Below are positions 18,098-26,651 of a stretch of DNA of 64,000 nt, piece after piece. The position numbers and the translations under genes were made by a program. The notes beneath the pieces were generated by a model. The model was not told where the DNA came from. It saw nothing but the letters and a program-made list of their open reading frames with translations, and did no database searches. Position 1 is the stretch's first letter. The number at the start of each line of letters is the position of its first letter. The stretch comes from Streptococcus merionis DSM 19192 (GTDB lineage: Bacteria > Bacillota > Bacilli > Lactobacillales > Streptococcaceae): assembly GCF_000380085.1 (NCBI RefSeq), contig NZ_KB904558.1:62001-126000 (forward strand). The letters run 5' to 3'.

Positions 18098-19330
18098 TTA
18101 CAAATCTTCACGCACGAATGGCATTGACATACAACGTGGCCCACCACGACCCCGAACCAACTCGCTTCCGCCAATTTTAATCAAGCGTAGCCCTTTAGAT
18201 TCCAAAATAGCGTTGGTAATGGTGTTACGCTTGTAAACCACAACCACACCTGGTGCGATGGTTAAAGTATTTGAGCCATCGTTCCATTGTTCACGACCAG
18301 CTGCAACAGTATTGTCACCACCACAACGAATCAAGTCAACTTTTTCAACACCGAGGTTTGCTGCCAAAAGCTCTGCCAAATCACCTTTTTCTTCCACGAT
18401 ATGAAGAGCTTCATTTTCGTAAGTCACTGAGTAAACGCGCAGATCTCCTTCAATCTCTGGGTGAATGGTGAACTTGTCATAGTCAACCATGGTAAAGACG
18501 GTATCCAAGTGCATGAATTTACGATTATTAGCAAATTCAAAGGCTAACACTTTCTTGAATCCGAGATTTTCTTTGAAGATGTTCACTAAGAGTTTTTCAA
18601 TAGAAGCTGCATCTGTCCGCTGTGAGATACCAACTGCTAACACATCTTTTGACAGAACCAGCTCATCTCCACCTTCGATACGAGTGGTTTCATCACGGTC
18701 GTAAACCAAAGGCACTTTGCCACCGTATTCAGGGTGATAGGTGAAAATATATTTCCCATAGAGTGTTTCACGGTTACGGGTGTCAGCATACATATGGTTG
18801 AGAGAGACACCATTGCCAATCGTTGCAAACGGATCGCGCGTGAAATAAAGATTTGGCATCGGATCGATAGCAAATGGGTAGTTAGACTCTACCAAGTCTG
18901 TCAAGCCCTTTTCATCTGCTGGAACTTCTGGCAATTCAGATTTCTGAATACCGGCCATTGTTTTGTCAATCAACTCACGATTATCGTCAATTGAAAGCAA
19001 AAGTTGACGAATGGCTTTCTTTGTTGCACGACCACGGATATTCGCTTCTTCTAGGTATTCGTCTACGAATTGCTCTTTTAATTCAGGAGATGTCAGCGAT
19101 TCAGCAGCCAAGTCTTCTAAATAGAGAACTTCTACACCCTCATCACGCAGAGCTTGTGCAAAAGCGTCGTGCTCTTTTTGAGCATCTTCGAGGAAAGGAA
19201 TATCATCAAAGAGCAGGCGCTCCAAGTAGTCTGGCATCAGGTTTTCAATTTCCTTGCCTGGGCGGTGCAACATGACTTTCTTGAGTTTACCGATCTCAGA
19301 GAAAACATGAATGGGTTTAGTGTTTGACAT
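18098..19330 (-). CDS. arcA: Arginine deiminase
   Basis: A 410-residue guanidino-group hydrolase converting arginine to citrulline and ammonia; first gene of the operon and a major acid-resistance and energy enzyme in streptococci. Active-site elements are visible: [43 protein letters not shown], and the C-terminal nucleophile loop [13 protein letters not shown] with Cys near residue 400. Complete and full length. The start follows AAAGGAAG. A cre site and an A/T-rich leader precede it. Confidence 0.98.
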   Translation of the reverse strand: MSNTKPIHVFSEIGKLKKVMLHRPGKEIENLMPDYLERLLFDDIPFLEDAQKEHDAFAQALRDEGVEVLYLEDLAAESLTSPELKEQFVDEYLEEANIRGRATKKAIRQLLLSIDDNRELIDKTMAGIQKSELPEVPADEKGLTDLVESNYPFAIDPMPNLYFTRDPFATIGNGVSLNHMYADTRNRETLYGKYIFTYHPEYGGKVPLVYDRDETTRIEGGDELVLSKDVLAVGISQRTDAASIEKLLVNIFKENLGFKKVLAFEFANNRKFMHLDTVFTMVDYDKFTIHPEIEGDLRVYSVTYENEALHIVEEKGDLAELLAANLGVEKVDLIRCGGDNTVAAGREQWNDGSNTLTIAPGVVVVYKRNTITNAILESKGLRLIKIGGSELVRGRGGPRCMSMPFVREDL

Positions 19331-19439
19331 AGGTGTTACTTCCTTTCTGTAACGTTAATCTTGTAGGGATTTTCCCTTGTTGACAACTTCATTTTAAGAA
19401 ATTCCCAAAGAAGCTTTTTAAGCAATCTCGCAAATTATG

Positions 19440-19453
19440 TGTGAGCGTTTTCA
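19440..19453 (-). promoter_or_regulatory. CcpA cre site upstream of arcA
   Basis: Minus-strand TGAAAACGCTCACA matches the cre consensus TGWAANCGNTNWCA at every position. It is 110 bases before the arcA ATG. Carbon catabolite repression of arc by CcpA is established in streptococci, so this is the expected site. The promoter below it is weak (TAAAAT without a good -35), as would suit an activator-dependent operon. Confidence 0.85.
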
Positions 19454-19553
19454 CGGGACCTTTCCCTTCTTTTTTTATTTATACAAATTTCACATCAGGA
19501 ACTTGTTTCTCCCTTAATTTATACTAAAAAATTAATATTTATAAATTTATGAT

Positions 19554-19604
19554 TTTATAAAAAAGATTGGCATAGACAACCATTGTAGCCATCTACACCA
19601 ATCT
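19554..19604 (-). terminator. Terminator after the Crp/Fnr regulator gene
   Basis: Minus-strand AGATTGG (19604-19598) pairs with CCAATCT (19571-19565) with further inner pairing, followed by TTTTTATAAAA. It lies 12 bases past the regulator stop. Confidence 0.85.
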
Positions 19605-19615
19605 CACCTGTTAAT

Positions 19616-20296
19616 TTAATTCAAAAACTGTGAAAAATACTCTCTATCTAGAAAAGTGAGTCGTCTTCCTTTAAAGGCTAAAACCCCTTCTTTTTTCAAT
19701 TGCTTAAAGACATGACTGACCGTTTCACGAGTCGTGCCACTCATATTAGCAACATCTATCGTCGTAATCCCAAAAGGAAGCGTATCTGTCCCTTCGCACA
19801 TCTCATAGAGCAAGAAAGCCAATGACTGCGTGACCCTCACCGTGGCGCTGGAAACCACCAAATTTCGCAGTCGAATTTCATGTAATCTGAGCAAATTTGA
19901 TAATTTTTGATAGAGCATCTTCATTTGTGCTGGATTTGTTAATGAAAATTTTTCAAACAACTCTAAGGGAAAGCTAATATATTCAAGCTCCGCCACAGCA
20001 GTCGCTGTAAAATGGTAATTCTCCTCTGTAAACAAATCTCCATACGGAAAAACTGTTTTTTGACGAACATAATCAGTATAGATAAATGAGCCTGTAATAT
20101 CAAACTGCTCAATCTTAGCATAACCTGAAGTTAACAAAAACAGCCGATCTCGCTTATCCCCTTCAAAGAAAAGAATTTGTCCCTTTCGGACCTTTCTGAG
20201 CGTCATGGTAGCTACCAACTTGTCAAATTGTGCCATGGAGAAATATTTAAAATCATCCAAACCACGTAGCAGTTGGTACTGCTCTTTAGTAATCAT
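19616..20296 (-). CDS. Crp/Fnr family regulator of the arc operon (FlpS/ArcR type)
   Basis: A 226-residue regulator: an N-terminal cyclic-nucleotide-like beta-barrel (about 20-130; RKGQILFFEGDKRDRLFLLTSGYAKIEQFD) and a C-terminal winged helix (TTIDVANMSGTTRETVSHVFKQLKKEGVLAFKGRRLTFLDREYF). No clustered cysteines for an Fe-S cluster are seen. Homologues next to arc genes (flpS in S. suis, arcR elsewhere) activate the operon. It is transcribed in the same direction as arcA but has its own terminator. Confidence 0.9.
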   Translation of the reverse strand: MITKEQYQLLRGLDDFKYFSMAQFDKLVATMTLRKVRKGQILFFEGDKRDRLFLLTSGYAKIEQFDITGSFIYTDYVRQKTVFPYGDLFTEENYHFTATAVAELEYISFPLELFEKFSLTNPAQMKMLYQKLSNLLRLHEIRLRNLVVSSATVRVTQSLAFLLYEMCEGTDTLPFGITTIDVANMSGTTRETVSHVFKQLKKEGVLAFKGRRLTFLDREYFSQFLN

Positions 20297-20493
20297 CCGT
20301 AGTAAACCCCATTTTTTCTAAACTGTTATCCATAAACAGATTTTCCACATCAATACACCTCTATCTTACACTAAACTTTTACAATAAGCTAGCTTTTTGA
20401 AAAATTAATATAATTTTTCTTATCTTTTTATTTATGTTACAATAATGTTTATAAAGCATTAGAAAACGTTATCAAAGGAAATACAAGGTTACT

Positions 20494-20967
20494 ATGAATA
20501 AAAAAGAGGCCCGACACCAACTTATTCGCTCTCTGATTACAGAGACGAGAATCCATACCCAGCAAGAGCTTCAAGAAGCCCTCAAGAAAAATGGTATCTC
20601 TGTCACTCAAGCAACTCTCTCAAGAGATATGAAAGATTTGCACTTGGTCAAGGTTTCTAATAACGAAGATGCTCACTATGAAATCCACAAAATTTCACCT
20701 AGTCGTTGGGAGCACCGCCTTCGTTTTTATATGGAAGATGCCCTGATCATGCTAAAACCCGTCCAAAATCAAGTTGTGCTAAAAACGTTGCCCGGCTTGG
20801 CCCAATCGTTTGGATCTATTTTAGATGCCATGCAAATTCCAGAAGTTGTGGCCACCGTTTGTGGCGATGATGTCTGTCTTATTATCTGTAATGATAATGA
20901 AGGGGCTATCAAATGTTTTGAAACCTTAAGCAATTATACCCCACCATTCTTTTTTAGCAATAAATAG
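20494..20967 (+). CDS. argR: Arginine repressor family regulator (ArgR/AhrC)
   Basis: A 157-residue regulator transcribed divergently from the Crp/Fnr gene. The N-terminal winged helix is [48 protein letters not shown], with the [12 protein letters not shown] recognition helix. The C-terminal hexamerisation and arginine-binding part includes [32 protein letters not shown], with the aspartates used for arginine contact. In other streptococci an ArgR next to arc activates or represses it with arginine. Which promoter it controls here cannot be read. Confidence 0.94.
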   Translation: MNKKEARHQLIRSLITETRIHTQQELQEALKKNGISVTQATLSRDMKDLHLVKVSNNEDAHYEIHKISPSRWEHRLRFYMEDALIMLKPVQNQVVLKTLPGLAQSFGSILDAMQIPEVVATVCGDDVCLIICNDNEGAIKCFETLSNYTPPFFFSNK

Positions 20968-21539
20968 GTAATACTCAAAGGAAACCATCTCCTGAATCAA
21001 CATCTCTTACTCGTGAAGACAGGTTCTTATCTTTGAACACTATTACAGCTAATTTTGCGGATAATTGATTCGACAAGTTTTGAAAAAGAGACTGGGACAA
21101 ACAGCCATGATGGCGTTGTCCACACCCAGATGTTCCACCTATGCGATAGCTGTCCAAGAGTTGCGAACATTGTAAGCAAACGATTGGAAACAGCGAACCG
21201 CTGAGTAGGGCTCTAAAAGTTGATTCATCAATGTATTAGAGCCCACTCAGCAGTGGCTCATTGGCGCTAAAGCGCCTAATAACCTGTGCAGGGGGTAAGA
21301 CTAAGTTGGCATGGCCAACAAGTCTTACTCCCAACCACTGCGTCTTGCAAGGAAATTAGAAAAATAAGCGAGTCTGGGATTGTCCCAGACTCTTTTTGTC
21401 TATATTCAATTAAACCCTCTCCTTCAGAGGCACGCTAGATGATAAGTCCGCGCTTGAGAAATATTTATACGTAATCTTCAACGATTACATGTTTTGGAGG
21501 TGTGGGCGAAGCCATCATAGCTGTCTGTCTCAGTATCTT
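20968..21539. repeat. Repeat-rich intergenic region after argR
   Basis: There is no gene here. It includes CAGCAGTGGCTCATTGGCGCTAAAGCGCC and GTGCAGGGGGTAAGACTAAG (about 21223-21342), also found at 41120-41215 and partly at 37240-37280, and a GATTACATGTTTTGGAGG...AGCTGTCTGTCTCA block (21480-21538) found again at 37315-37383. It also contains several GTCT/CCAC-type inverted repeats. The copies have diverged and are interspersed, a mosaic of intergenic repeat blocks. Confidence 0.8.
21370..21397 (+). terminator. Strong terminator, 400 bp after argR
   Basis: GAGTCTGGGA (21370-21379), loop TTG, TCCCAGACTC (21383-21392), then TTTTT. A perfect 10-bp stem on the plus strand. Confidence 0.88.
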
Positions 21540-22415
21540 TTATGTTAAACCATGAAACTGGTTGTAGACGGTCTGACGGTCTAGTCCATACTGTTTGGCA
21601 ACAGTCTTGATGGCCTGATTAGGCTTTTTGCCTTGGTCAATAAGGGCTTGAACACTGGCCACGACATCAAGCTCGGCTAAGTCTTCACTAGGAACAAGCT
21701 CCTCGCTTGCACCTGACACCACCAACAGGCACTCACCTTTAAGTGGATGCTCGGCCAGATAGTCGAGTATCTCTGTAATCGATCCCCGCTGATACTCTTC
21801 ATAGAGCTTGGTCAGCTCACGAACGATGACCACTTGTCTGTCGCCATAGATGGCCAACATATTTGCCAGCGTATCAGTCACTCGATAGGGAGAGTCGTAA
21901 AAAATCTGGGTTTCAGGATAAAGCCGTTTTTCTTGAAAAAAAGCCTTTTGCTGCCCTGCTTTTCTTGGTAAAAAACCGTAAAAAACATGGGGTTGAGGTG
22001 CTAGACCAGAGGCGATAAGAGCTGTAATTCCAGCTGATGCGCCCGGAAGAGCGACGACTGGAATTCCCTCAGCAATCACAGCCTTGACCAAATCATGACC
22101 GGGATCAGAAATAGAGGGCAAACCCGCATCTGAAACCTGAGCCAGATGCTTTCCTGCTTTAAGAAGAGCAATCAAATCAGGGATTTTCTCATAGGCATTG
22201 TGCTCATGAAAAGCAATCTGACGAGTCTCAATCTTAAAATGCTTGAGTAAGAGACCTGTGTTACGGGTATCTTCAGCAGCAATGAGGTCAACAGCCTTGA
22301 GCGTCTCAACCGCCCGAAAAGTCATATCTCCAAGATTTCCGATAGGTGTCGGCACTAAGTAAAGGGTCCCAGTTCCCTGCTCTCCTTTAAAGGAACGTTG
22401 TACTTCCACTGCCAT
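21540..22415 (-). CDS. rsmI: 16S rRNA (cytidine-1402-2'-O)-methyltransferase
   Basis: A 291-residue tetrapyrrole-methylase-fold enzyme that 2'-O-methylates C1402 in the ribosomal P-site. Conserved pieces: GTLYLVPTPIGNLGDMTFRAVETL, LIAAEDTRNTGLLLKHF, VSDAGLPSISDPGHDLV, PGASAGITALIASGL and FYGFLPRK. A C-terminal helix-turn-helix-like tail (GKKPNQAIKTVAKQYGLDRQTVYNQFHGL) is normal for Gram-positive RsmI. The gene starts immediately after the yabA stop and is the last of the tmk-holB-yabA-rsmI operon. Confidence 0.96.
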   Translation of the reverse strand: MAVEVQRSFKGEQGTGTLYLVPTPIGNLGDMTFRAVETLKAVDLIAAEDTRNTGLLLKHFKIETRQIAFHEHNAYEKIPDLIALLKAGKHLAQVSDAGLPSISDPGHDLVKAVIAEGIPVVALPGASAGITALIASGLAPQPHVFYGFLPRKAGQQKAFFQEKRLYPETQIFYDSPYRVTDTLANMLAIYGDRQVVIVRELTKLYEEYQRGSITEILDYLAEHPLKGECLLVVSGASEELVPSEDLAELDVVASVQALIDQGKKPNQAIKTVAKQYGLDRQTVYNQFHGLT

Positions 22416-22739
22416 CTAGACATCCTCGCGGTAGATAAGTTCTAAGCAAAAGGCACAGGGCTCATCATTATCCCTACGTTGCCCAAAGAAATCCTTACAG
22501 ATGTGAAACCCATCATCGTAAATTTTTTCCAGATTGCTGGTGTTGCGAACTAGTTTAACATCTTCTGCTGTCTCTAATTGTTGTAAATGCTCGCGCAGTT
22601 TGTCGTTTTCTAATCTGAGTGCTGTATTTTCTTGAGCCAAGTCCTGCAAATGAGCCTTGATGGACTCAACTTCTGCTAGAGTCAACATCAAATTCTGGGA
22701 AAATGTCTCTAGGGCGTTAAATAATTCTCGTTTGTCCAT
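22416..22739 (-). CDS. yabA: Replication initiation control protein YabA
   Basis: A 107-residue protein that binds DnaA and the sliding clamp DnaN to prevent over-initiation. Residues 1-60 are a coiled coil (MLTLAEVESIKAHLQDLAQENTALRLENDKLREHLQQLE). The C-terminal zinc module is GFHICKDFFGQRRDNDEPCAFC, with the HxC...CxxC ligands. It sits between holB and rsmI as in other Firmicutes. The residues after CAFC (LELIYRED) are usual. Confidence 0.93.
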   Translation of the reverse strand: MDKRELFNALETFSQNLMLTLAEVESIKAHLQDLAQENTALRLENDKLREHLQQLETAEDVKLVRNTSNLEKIYDDGFHICKDFFGQRRDNDEPCAFCLELIYREDV

Positions 22740-22765
22740 ACTATTTCTTTTCTATTTCTATTATC

Positions 22766-23653
22766 TCACGCTGTCAAAATCATGTATTCTAAAGCGTTTT
22801 GCAGGCTGACATTAGCCTGCCACATGAGCCTTACTTCTAGGAGCTGACTCAGTCCTTCCTGCGCCTTTTTCGTTGGCATCGCCTTAGCTAAAAGCAAGGT
22901 CAAAAGGTCAAATAATTGCCCTTGCTCTGCTTTATCAGAGGGAAGACTTGACAATTTGGCCGTGGTCAGATATGCCATCGCATCGCCTGCCAAATAGCGT
23001 TCAATCCATGTCTCTGCGACACTTAGCGTTTCCATAAAATGACTATTTTGTCCCAAAGCCAAAGCCTGATCCAAAGTTGGACACAAATCTGACAAGAGCT
23101 GAGCTTGTGTCTTAAGTAGGCCAGCTGCCTCTAATTCTTCCTGCATCAGTGCTTGATTTTTAGGAAAATGAAAGATCTGACAACGACTCTTAATAGTTGG
23201 CAAAACAGCTGTCTCCTGATCGGTCAAAAGAAAAATATTGACCTTGCTTTGAGGTTCCTCAATAAACTTGAGTAGGCTATTTGCTGCATTGACATGCATC
23301 TTATCAGCGCCTTCAATGATCAATAGTTGATGATCTGTCTCAAATCCCGATTGGACAAAGTCCTGCATGACCTCACGCACTAGATCGGTCTTGATGATAT
23401 TATTAGTCGGGGTCAAACGCTTGACATCTGAAAACTCATCGGCTTCAATCAAGCGACAAGCTCGGCAAATCTGGCAAGGCAGGCTATCAAGAGGTGCTTC
23501 ACAATAACTAGCCTGAGCCAGCATAACAGCCATGTCTAGACTTGCAAAAGCACCTGTGAAGAGGTAAGCGTGGGCTAGTTTTCCTGCCTGCAAAATCTGT
23601 TGAAACTCGTCAAATAACTTGGGCTGCTGGCGCTTTAAGATTTCTAATTTCAT
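22766..23653 (-). CDS. holB: DNA polymerase III subunit delta'
   Basis: A 295-residue clamp-loader subunit. The AAA+ fold is recognisable: LAHAYLFTGAFASLDMAVMLAQ at the degenerate P-loop, a zinc module CQICRACRLIEADEFSDV, LIIEGADKMHVNAANSLLKFIEEPQSKVNIFLLTDQETAVLPTIKSRCQIFHF covering Walker B and the SRC motif. It lies 3 bases after tmk and 26 bases before yabA. The loss of a working P-loop is normal for delta'. Confidence 0.94.
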   Translation of the reverse strand: MKLEILKRQQPKLFDEFQQILQAGKLAHAYLFTGAFASLDMAVMLAQASYCEAPLDSLPCQICRACRLIEADEFSDVKRLTPTNNIIKTDLVREVMQDFVQSGFETDHQLLIIEGADKMHVNAANSLLKFIEEPQSKVNIFLLTDQETAVLPTIKSRCQIFHFPKNQALMQEELEAAGLLKTQAQLLSDLCPTLDQALALGQNSHFMETLSVAETWIERYLAGDAMAYLTTAKLSSLPSDKAEQGQLFDLLTLLLAKAMPTKKAQEGLSQLLEVRLMWQANVSLQNALEYMILTA

Positions 23654-23656
23654 AGG

Positions 23657-24289
23657 CTAGTCCTTAAAAAAGCGCGTTTCAATGACTGACCAAGCGTCAG
23701 CTACTACTTGCTCCAAGGGCTGGCTGGCATCAATTTTGACCAGACGATCGGGCTGCTTGTTCAAAATGGAAAGATAGCCTTCTCGCACTCGCTGGTGCAG
23801 GCCAAGGCTCTCCATATCCAAACGATTGACCTCATGACCGCGGGTCTGAGCGATCCTTGCCAAGCCTTCTTCCACATCAATGTCAAAATAGAGGGTTAGA
23901 TCAGGTACTAGACCATCTGTCGCAAAATGGTTTAGCCAGTCAATATCTGCTGGATTCAGACCTCGTCCAAAGCCCTGATAAGCCACAGAAGAATCAATAA
24001 AACGATCGACCAAGAGAATGTTCCCTGCTTCCAAAGCTGGCTCAATCCGTTCTTTCAAATGCTGCCGACGAGCGGCGATATAAAGCAAGAGCTCAGTCTT
24101 ATCGTCCATACCGGTGTGTTCTGGATTCAAGATCACTTCACGGATTTTCTCCGCAATTGGCACTCCTCCAGGCTCCCGAGTCGTCACTACCTTGCCATAA
24201 TCTGCCAATCTTGGCAGCAGCTGAGTGATTACGCTGGTCTTGCCTGCTCCATCTGGCCCTTCCACTGAAATAAAAATTCCCTTTTGCAT
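23657..24289 (-). CDS. tmk: Thymidylate kinase
   Basis: A 210-residue kinase making dTDP from dTMP. Walker A is [11 protein letters not shown] near the N-terminus; the DR motif is [20 protein letters not shown] and the lid region [29 protein letters not shown]. It heads the tmk-holB-yabA-rsmI operon, preceded by an extended -10 TGGTACAAT about 45 bases upstream and an AAGGAAAT ribosome-binding site. Confidence 0.96.
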   Translation of the reverse strand: MQKGIFISVEGPDGAGKTSVITQLLPRLADYGKVVTTREPGGVPIAEKIREVILNPEHTGMDDKTELLLYIAARRQHLKERIEPALEAGNILLVDRFIDSSVAYQGFGRGLNPADIDWLNHFATDGLVPDLTLYFDIDVEEGLARIAQTRGHEVNRLDMESLGLHQRVREGYLSILNKQPDRLVKIDASQPLEQVVADAWSVIETRFFKD

Positions 24290-24382
24290 GTCATTTCCTT
24301 TTCTCTACACGATTATGATCTTTTCTATTGTACCATTTCAGAGAAGATTTTACCTCATCGAGGCAATGCTTCGCAAAATTTT

Positions 24383-25261
24383 TCAGCGCCTTAAAAGAGA
24401 TGCGCGCAATAACATTATCCCTGTATAAAATGCAATGAAAATCACTAAAATTTTCAGATGATTGATGTCTAGACTAGTCAGAAAAACAGCTGCTGTCAGA
24501 ACTCCAACAACACCTCCAACAATAATCCCCAGTACACCTGGCCAATGAACCCGATCTGACTGGATAAATTGCTTAGCCCCCGCGGCCATGATCATCGCCG
24601 CATTTAGCATCATCACAGGAAGAGCCACAGATGGATTAATGCCCATAAGAGAAAAGAAAATCAACTCAGGCGCATAATTACCAAGTCCCATCGTCATGAG
24701 GAGGCCGACTAAAAAGTCAAAAGCCATCCCGATAACAAGCCAAATTCCAGAAAGTCCGCGAATTTCCTCTGATAATCCCGTACCCGGATTAGTTAGAAAG
24801 CGATAAACCATGAAGCAAGCTGCCACAATTAACAAAAAACCTAAAATCCGCTGCACCTGCTTAGTGTCCCAACTCTTAGTGATACGAGCCCCCACAAACG
24901 CACCTGCAAAGGCCGAGGACGCCATGCAAACAAGGGTCGTGATATCAACCTTGACAATGGTGATAAAGCACAGTGCCTCAACCATCACTGGAATCACATG
25001 GGCTGTCGTCAGAGTTGCAGGAATTTTACGGTCATCGTCTACCAACTTGGTCACCTTAAACAAAGTCGTTGTCGTCGCAAAGGTCCCGATACCAAGCGTG
25101 TCTAGAAGATCTGTCACAAAGCCAATCCACAGCCCTGTCCAGAAGCGCTCTTTCAAATTAATGTTCTGCTTTTGAGTATGTTGCCAAATCATCCATGCTA
25201 CCCAGATAATCAGCGCAACTAAGAGAAATTGAATACTTCGTAGGATAAGTTCATTTGTCAT
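24383..25261 (-). CDS. TSUP (TauE/SafE) family permease
   Basis: A 292-residue integral membrane protein with about eight hydrophobic segments in two similar halves. Typical TSUP phrases are GFVTDLLDTLGIGTFATTTTLFKVTKLVDD, ASSAFAGAFVGARI and IGMAFDFLVGLLMTMGLGNYAPEL. The family exports or imports sulfite, sulfoacetate or related organic anions; the substrate here is unknown. It stands alone on the minus strand upstream of tmk. There is no obvious ribosome-binding site before the ATG. Confidence 0.88.
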   Translation of the reverse strand: MTNELILRSIQFLLVALIIWVAWMIWQHTQKQNINLKERFWTGLWIGFVTDLLDTLGIGTFATTTTLFKVTKLVDDDRKIPATLTTAHVIPVMVEALCFITIVKVDITTLVCMASSAFAGAFVGARITKSWDTKQVQRILGFLLIVAACFMVYRFLTNPGTGLSEEIRGLSGIWLVIGMAFDFLVGLLMTMGLGNYAPELIFFSLMGINPSVALPVMMLNAAMIMAAGAKQFIQSDRVHWPGVLGIIVGGVVGVLTAAVFLTSLDINHLKILVIFIAFYTGIMLLRASLLRR

Positions 25262-25356
25262 TGTTTCATTTTAAGCTAAATCCCCTTATTTGTAAAGTTA
25301 CTTTCACTATCTTGGATTCTCTTTTGATAACAATGTTCTATAAGGCGAGCGTATGG

Positions 25357-25362
25357 TATAAT
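25357..25362 (+). promoter_or_regulatory. Probable promoter far upstream of the GNAT-S51-mvaA group
   Basis: TATGGTATAAT gives an extended -10 (TG-G-TATAAT). The next gene starts 267 bases later, so the transcript would carry a long leader (25370-25629) with little coding potential but several small inverted repeats. Alternatively a separate ncRNA begins here. Confidence 0.5.
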
Positions 25363-25629
25363 AGCTTTAGCAAGAAACACAGCCTTCTGTTTGTAAACAA
25401 CTGTATTCACAAGTAAGAGCTCTTGGTTCAGGAAATTCTTTTTCGATCATCAGGAAAGCTTTTGGAAGGAGTACTTGATAGCATTTAAAAACGCACGTTG
25501 AGTGGTAGAAAAACAACCGCTGGACAGGCTAGTTCTAAAATGCTCAACTTTCCCTCAAAAATCGTTGATAATCCTTCTATTTTCAAGACATTTTATGATT
25601 TCTTTGCATTTTAAAATAGGGAGAATTCT

Positions 25630-26037
25630 ATGCACTTTAACTCTTTTGACTACACAGATTTTAGCGAAGCAATTAAACACCTTTATGCTAGTGTCGGCTG
25701 GACCAGCTACCTGAAAGACGAAAGCCTCTTGCCGTCTGCTTTTGATCAGTCTTTAGATTTGCTCGGAGCTTTTGACAAGGATCAGCTAATCGGCTTTATC
25801 CGTATCGTTGGAGACGGTCAACACATTGTTCTCATTCAAGATTTGCTAGTCCATCCTGACTATCAAAAGCGTGGCATCGGAACAGAACTGCTAAAAATAA
25901 TGTGGAATCGCTATGCCCATGTCCGAATGTTCCAACTTAACACTGACCTTCACGATGTCAAAGCCAACGCCTTCTACCAGTCTCTGGGAATGGTCCCTAT
26001 CGCAGAGGGGCAAATCATATCGTATTATAGAAAGTAA
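25630..26037 (+). CDS. GNAT family N-acetyltransferase
   Basis: A 135-residue small GNAT protein. The CoA-binding motif is VHPDYQKRGIGTELLKIMWNRYA with the preceding strand IRIVGDGQHIVLIQDLLV. It closes with VKANAFYQSLGMVPIAEGQIISYYRK, the family's motif B. The ATG follows GGGAG at seven bases. It is followed after 4 bases by the S51-like peptidase and then mvaA, likely one operon. The resemblance to short streptococcal GNATs is clear; the substrate is unknown. Confidence 0.85.
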   Translation: MHFNSFDYTDFSEAIKHLYASVGWTSYLKDESLLPSAFDQSLDLLGAFDKDQLIGFIRIVGDGQHIVLIQDLLVHPDYQKRGIGTELLKIMWNRYAHVRMFQLNTDLHDVKANAFYQSLGMVPIAEGQIISYYRK

Positions 26038-26041
26038 AACG

Positions 26042-26641
26042 ATGCTATTTCTAACCTCAAATGGACTGACTTCGCCAATGTTAATAAAAGAAGTCCAAAA
26101 AACACTAGACCATACTCTATCAGGTCATCGGGCTGCCCTAGTGGTAACTGCCGACCCTGATTACAAAGAGCAAAATTGGCATGTCAAGCCTTGTCAACAG
26201 ATACTTCAGAATCTGGGATTAACCGTTGATCTTTTTGACCTTGACCAAACCGATGTCAAAAATCTCTTAAACTACGATGTGGTAGAGTGTATCGGTGGTA
26301 ATCCCTACTACTTCCTGCACCGATTGAACCAATCAATGGCCAAACCCATCTTTCAGCAACTGGCTCAAGCCCCAGACAAGCTCATCATGGCATGGAGCGC
26401 AAGCGCTCTAGCTCTTGGACCAAGTCTGAGACTTATCGACCGCCTAACCCCTGAAATGAATAAATGGCTGACAGACCTAACAGGGTTACATCTTTTTGAT
26501 GATGACCTTTTACCACATTTTGATCAATGTCAAAAACGTTTTAAAAATCTTGACACCATTTTAAAACAATTTGAAAGCGATCTTCACACAAACGTTCGTC
26601 CTTTACAGGACGGTGAGGGCTACTGGCCCAACCTCAGATAA
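26042..26641 (+). CDS. Type 1 glutamine amidotransferase-like protein (peptidase S51 family)
   Basis: A 199-residue protein beginning MLFLTSNGLTSP. It has the S51 pattern LVVTADPDYKEQNWH, VVECIGGNPYYFLHRLNQS and MAWSASALALGPSLRLIDR, where the serine of AWSASAL corresponds to the nucleophile (usually GxSAGA). Members are cyanophycinase/PepE-like peptidases; many are uncharacterised. The ATG at 26042, four bases after the GNAT stop, gives the natural start; an earlier in-frame opening overlaps the GNAT gene. Ten bases before mvaA. Catalysis has not been established for this branch. Confidence 0.8.
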   Translation: MLFLTSNGLTSPMLIKEVQKTLDHTLSGHRAALVVTADPDYKEQNWHVKPCQQILQNLGLTVDLFDLDQTDVKNLLNYDVVECIGGNPYYFLHRLNQSMAKPIFQQLAQAPDKLIMAWSASALALGPSLRLIDRLTPEMNKWLTDLTGLHLFDDDLLPHFDQCQKRFKNLDTILKQFESDLHTNVRPLQDGEGYWPNLR

Positions 26642-26651
26642 AAGGAGCCTT

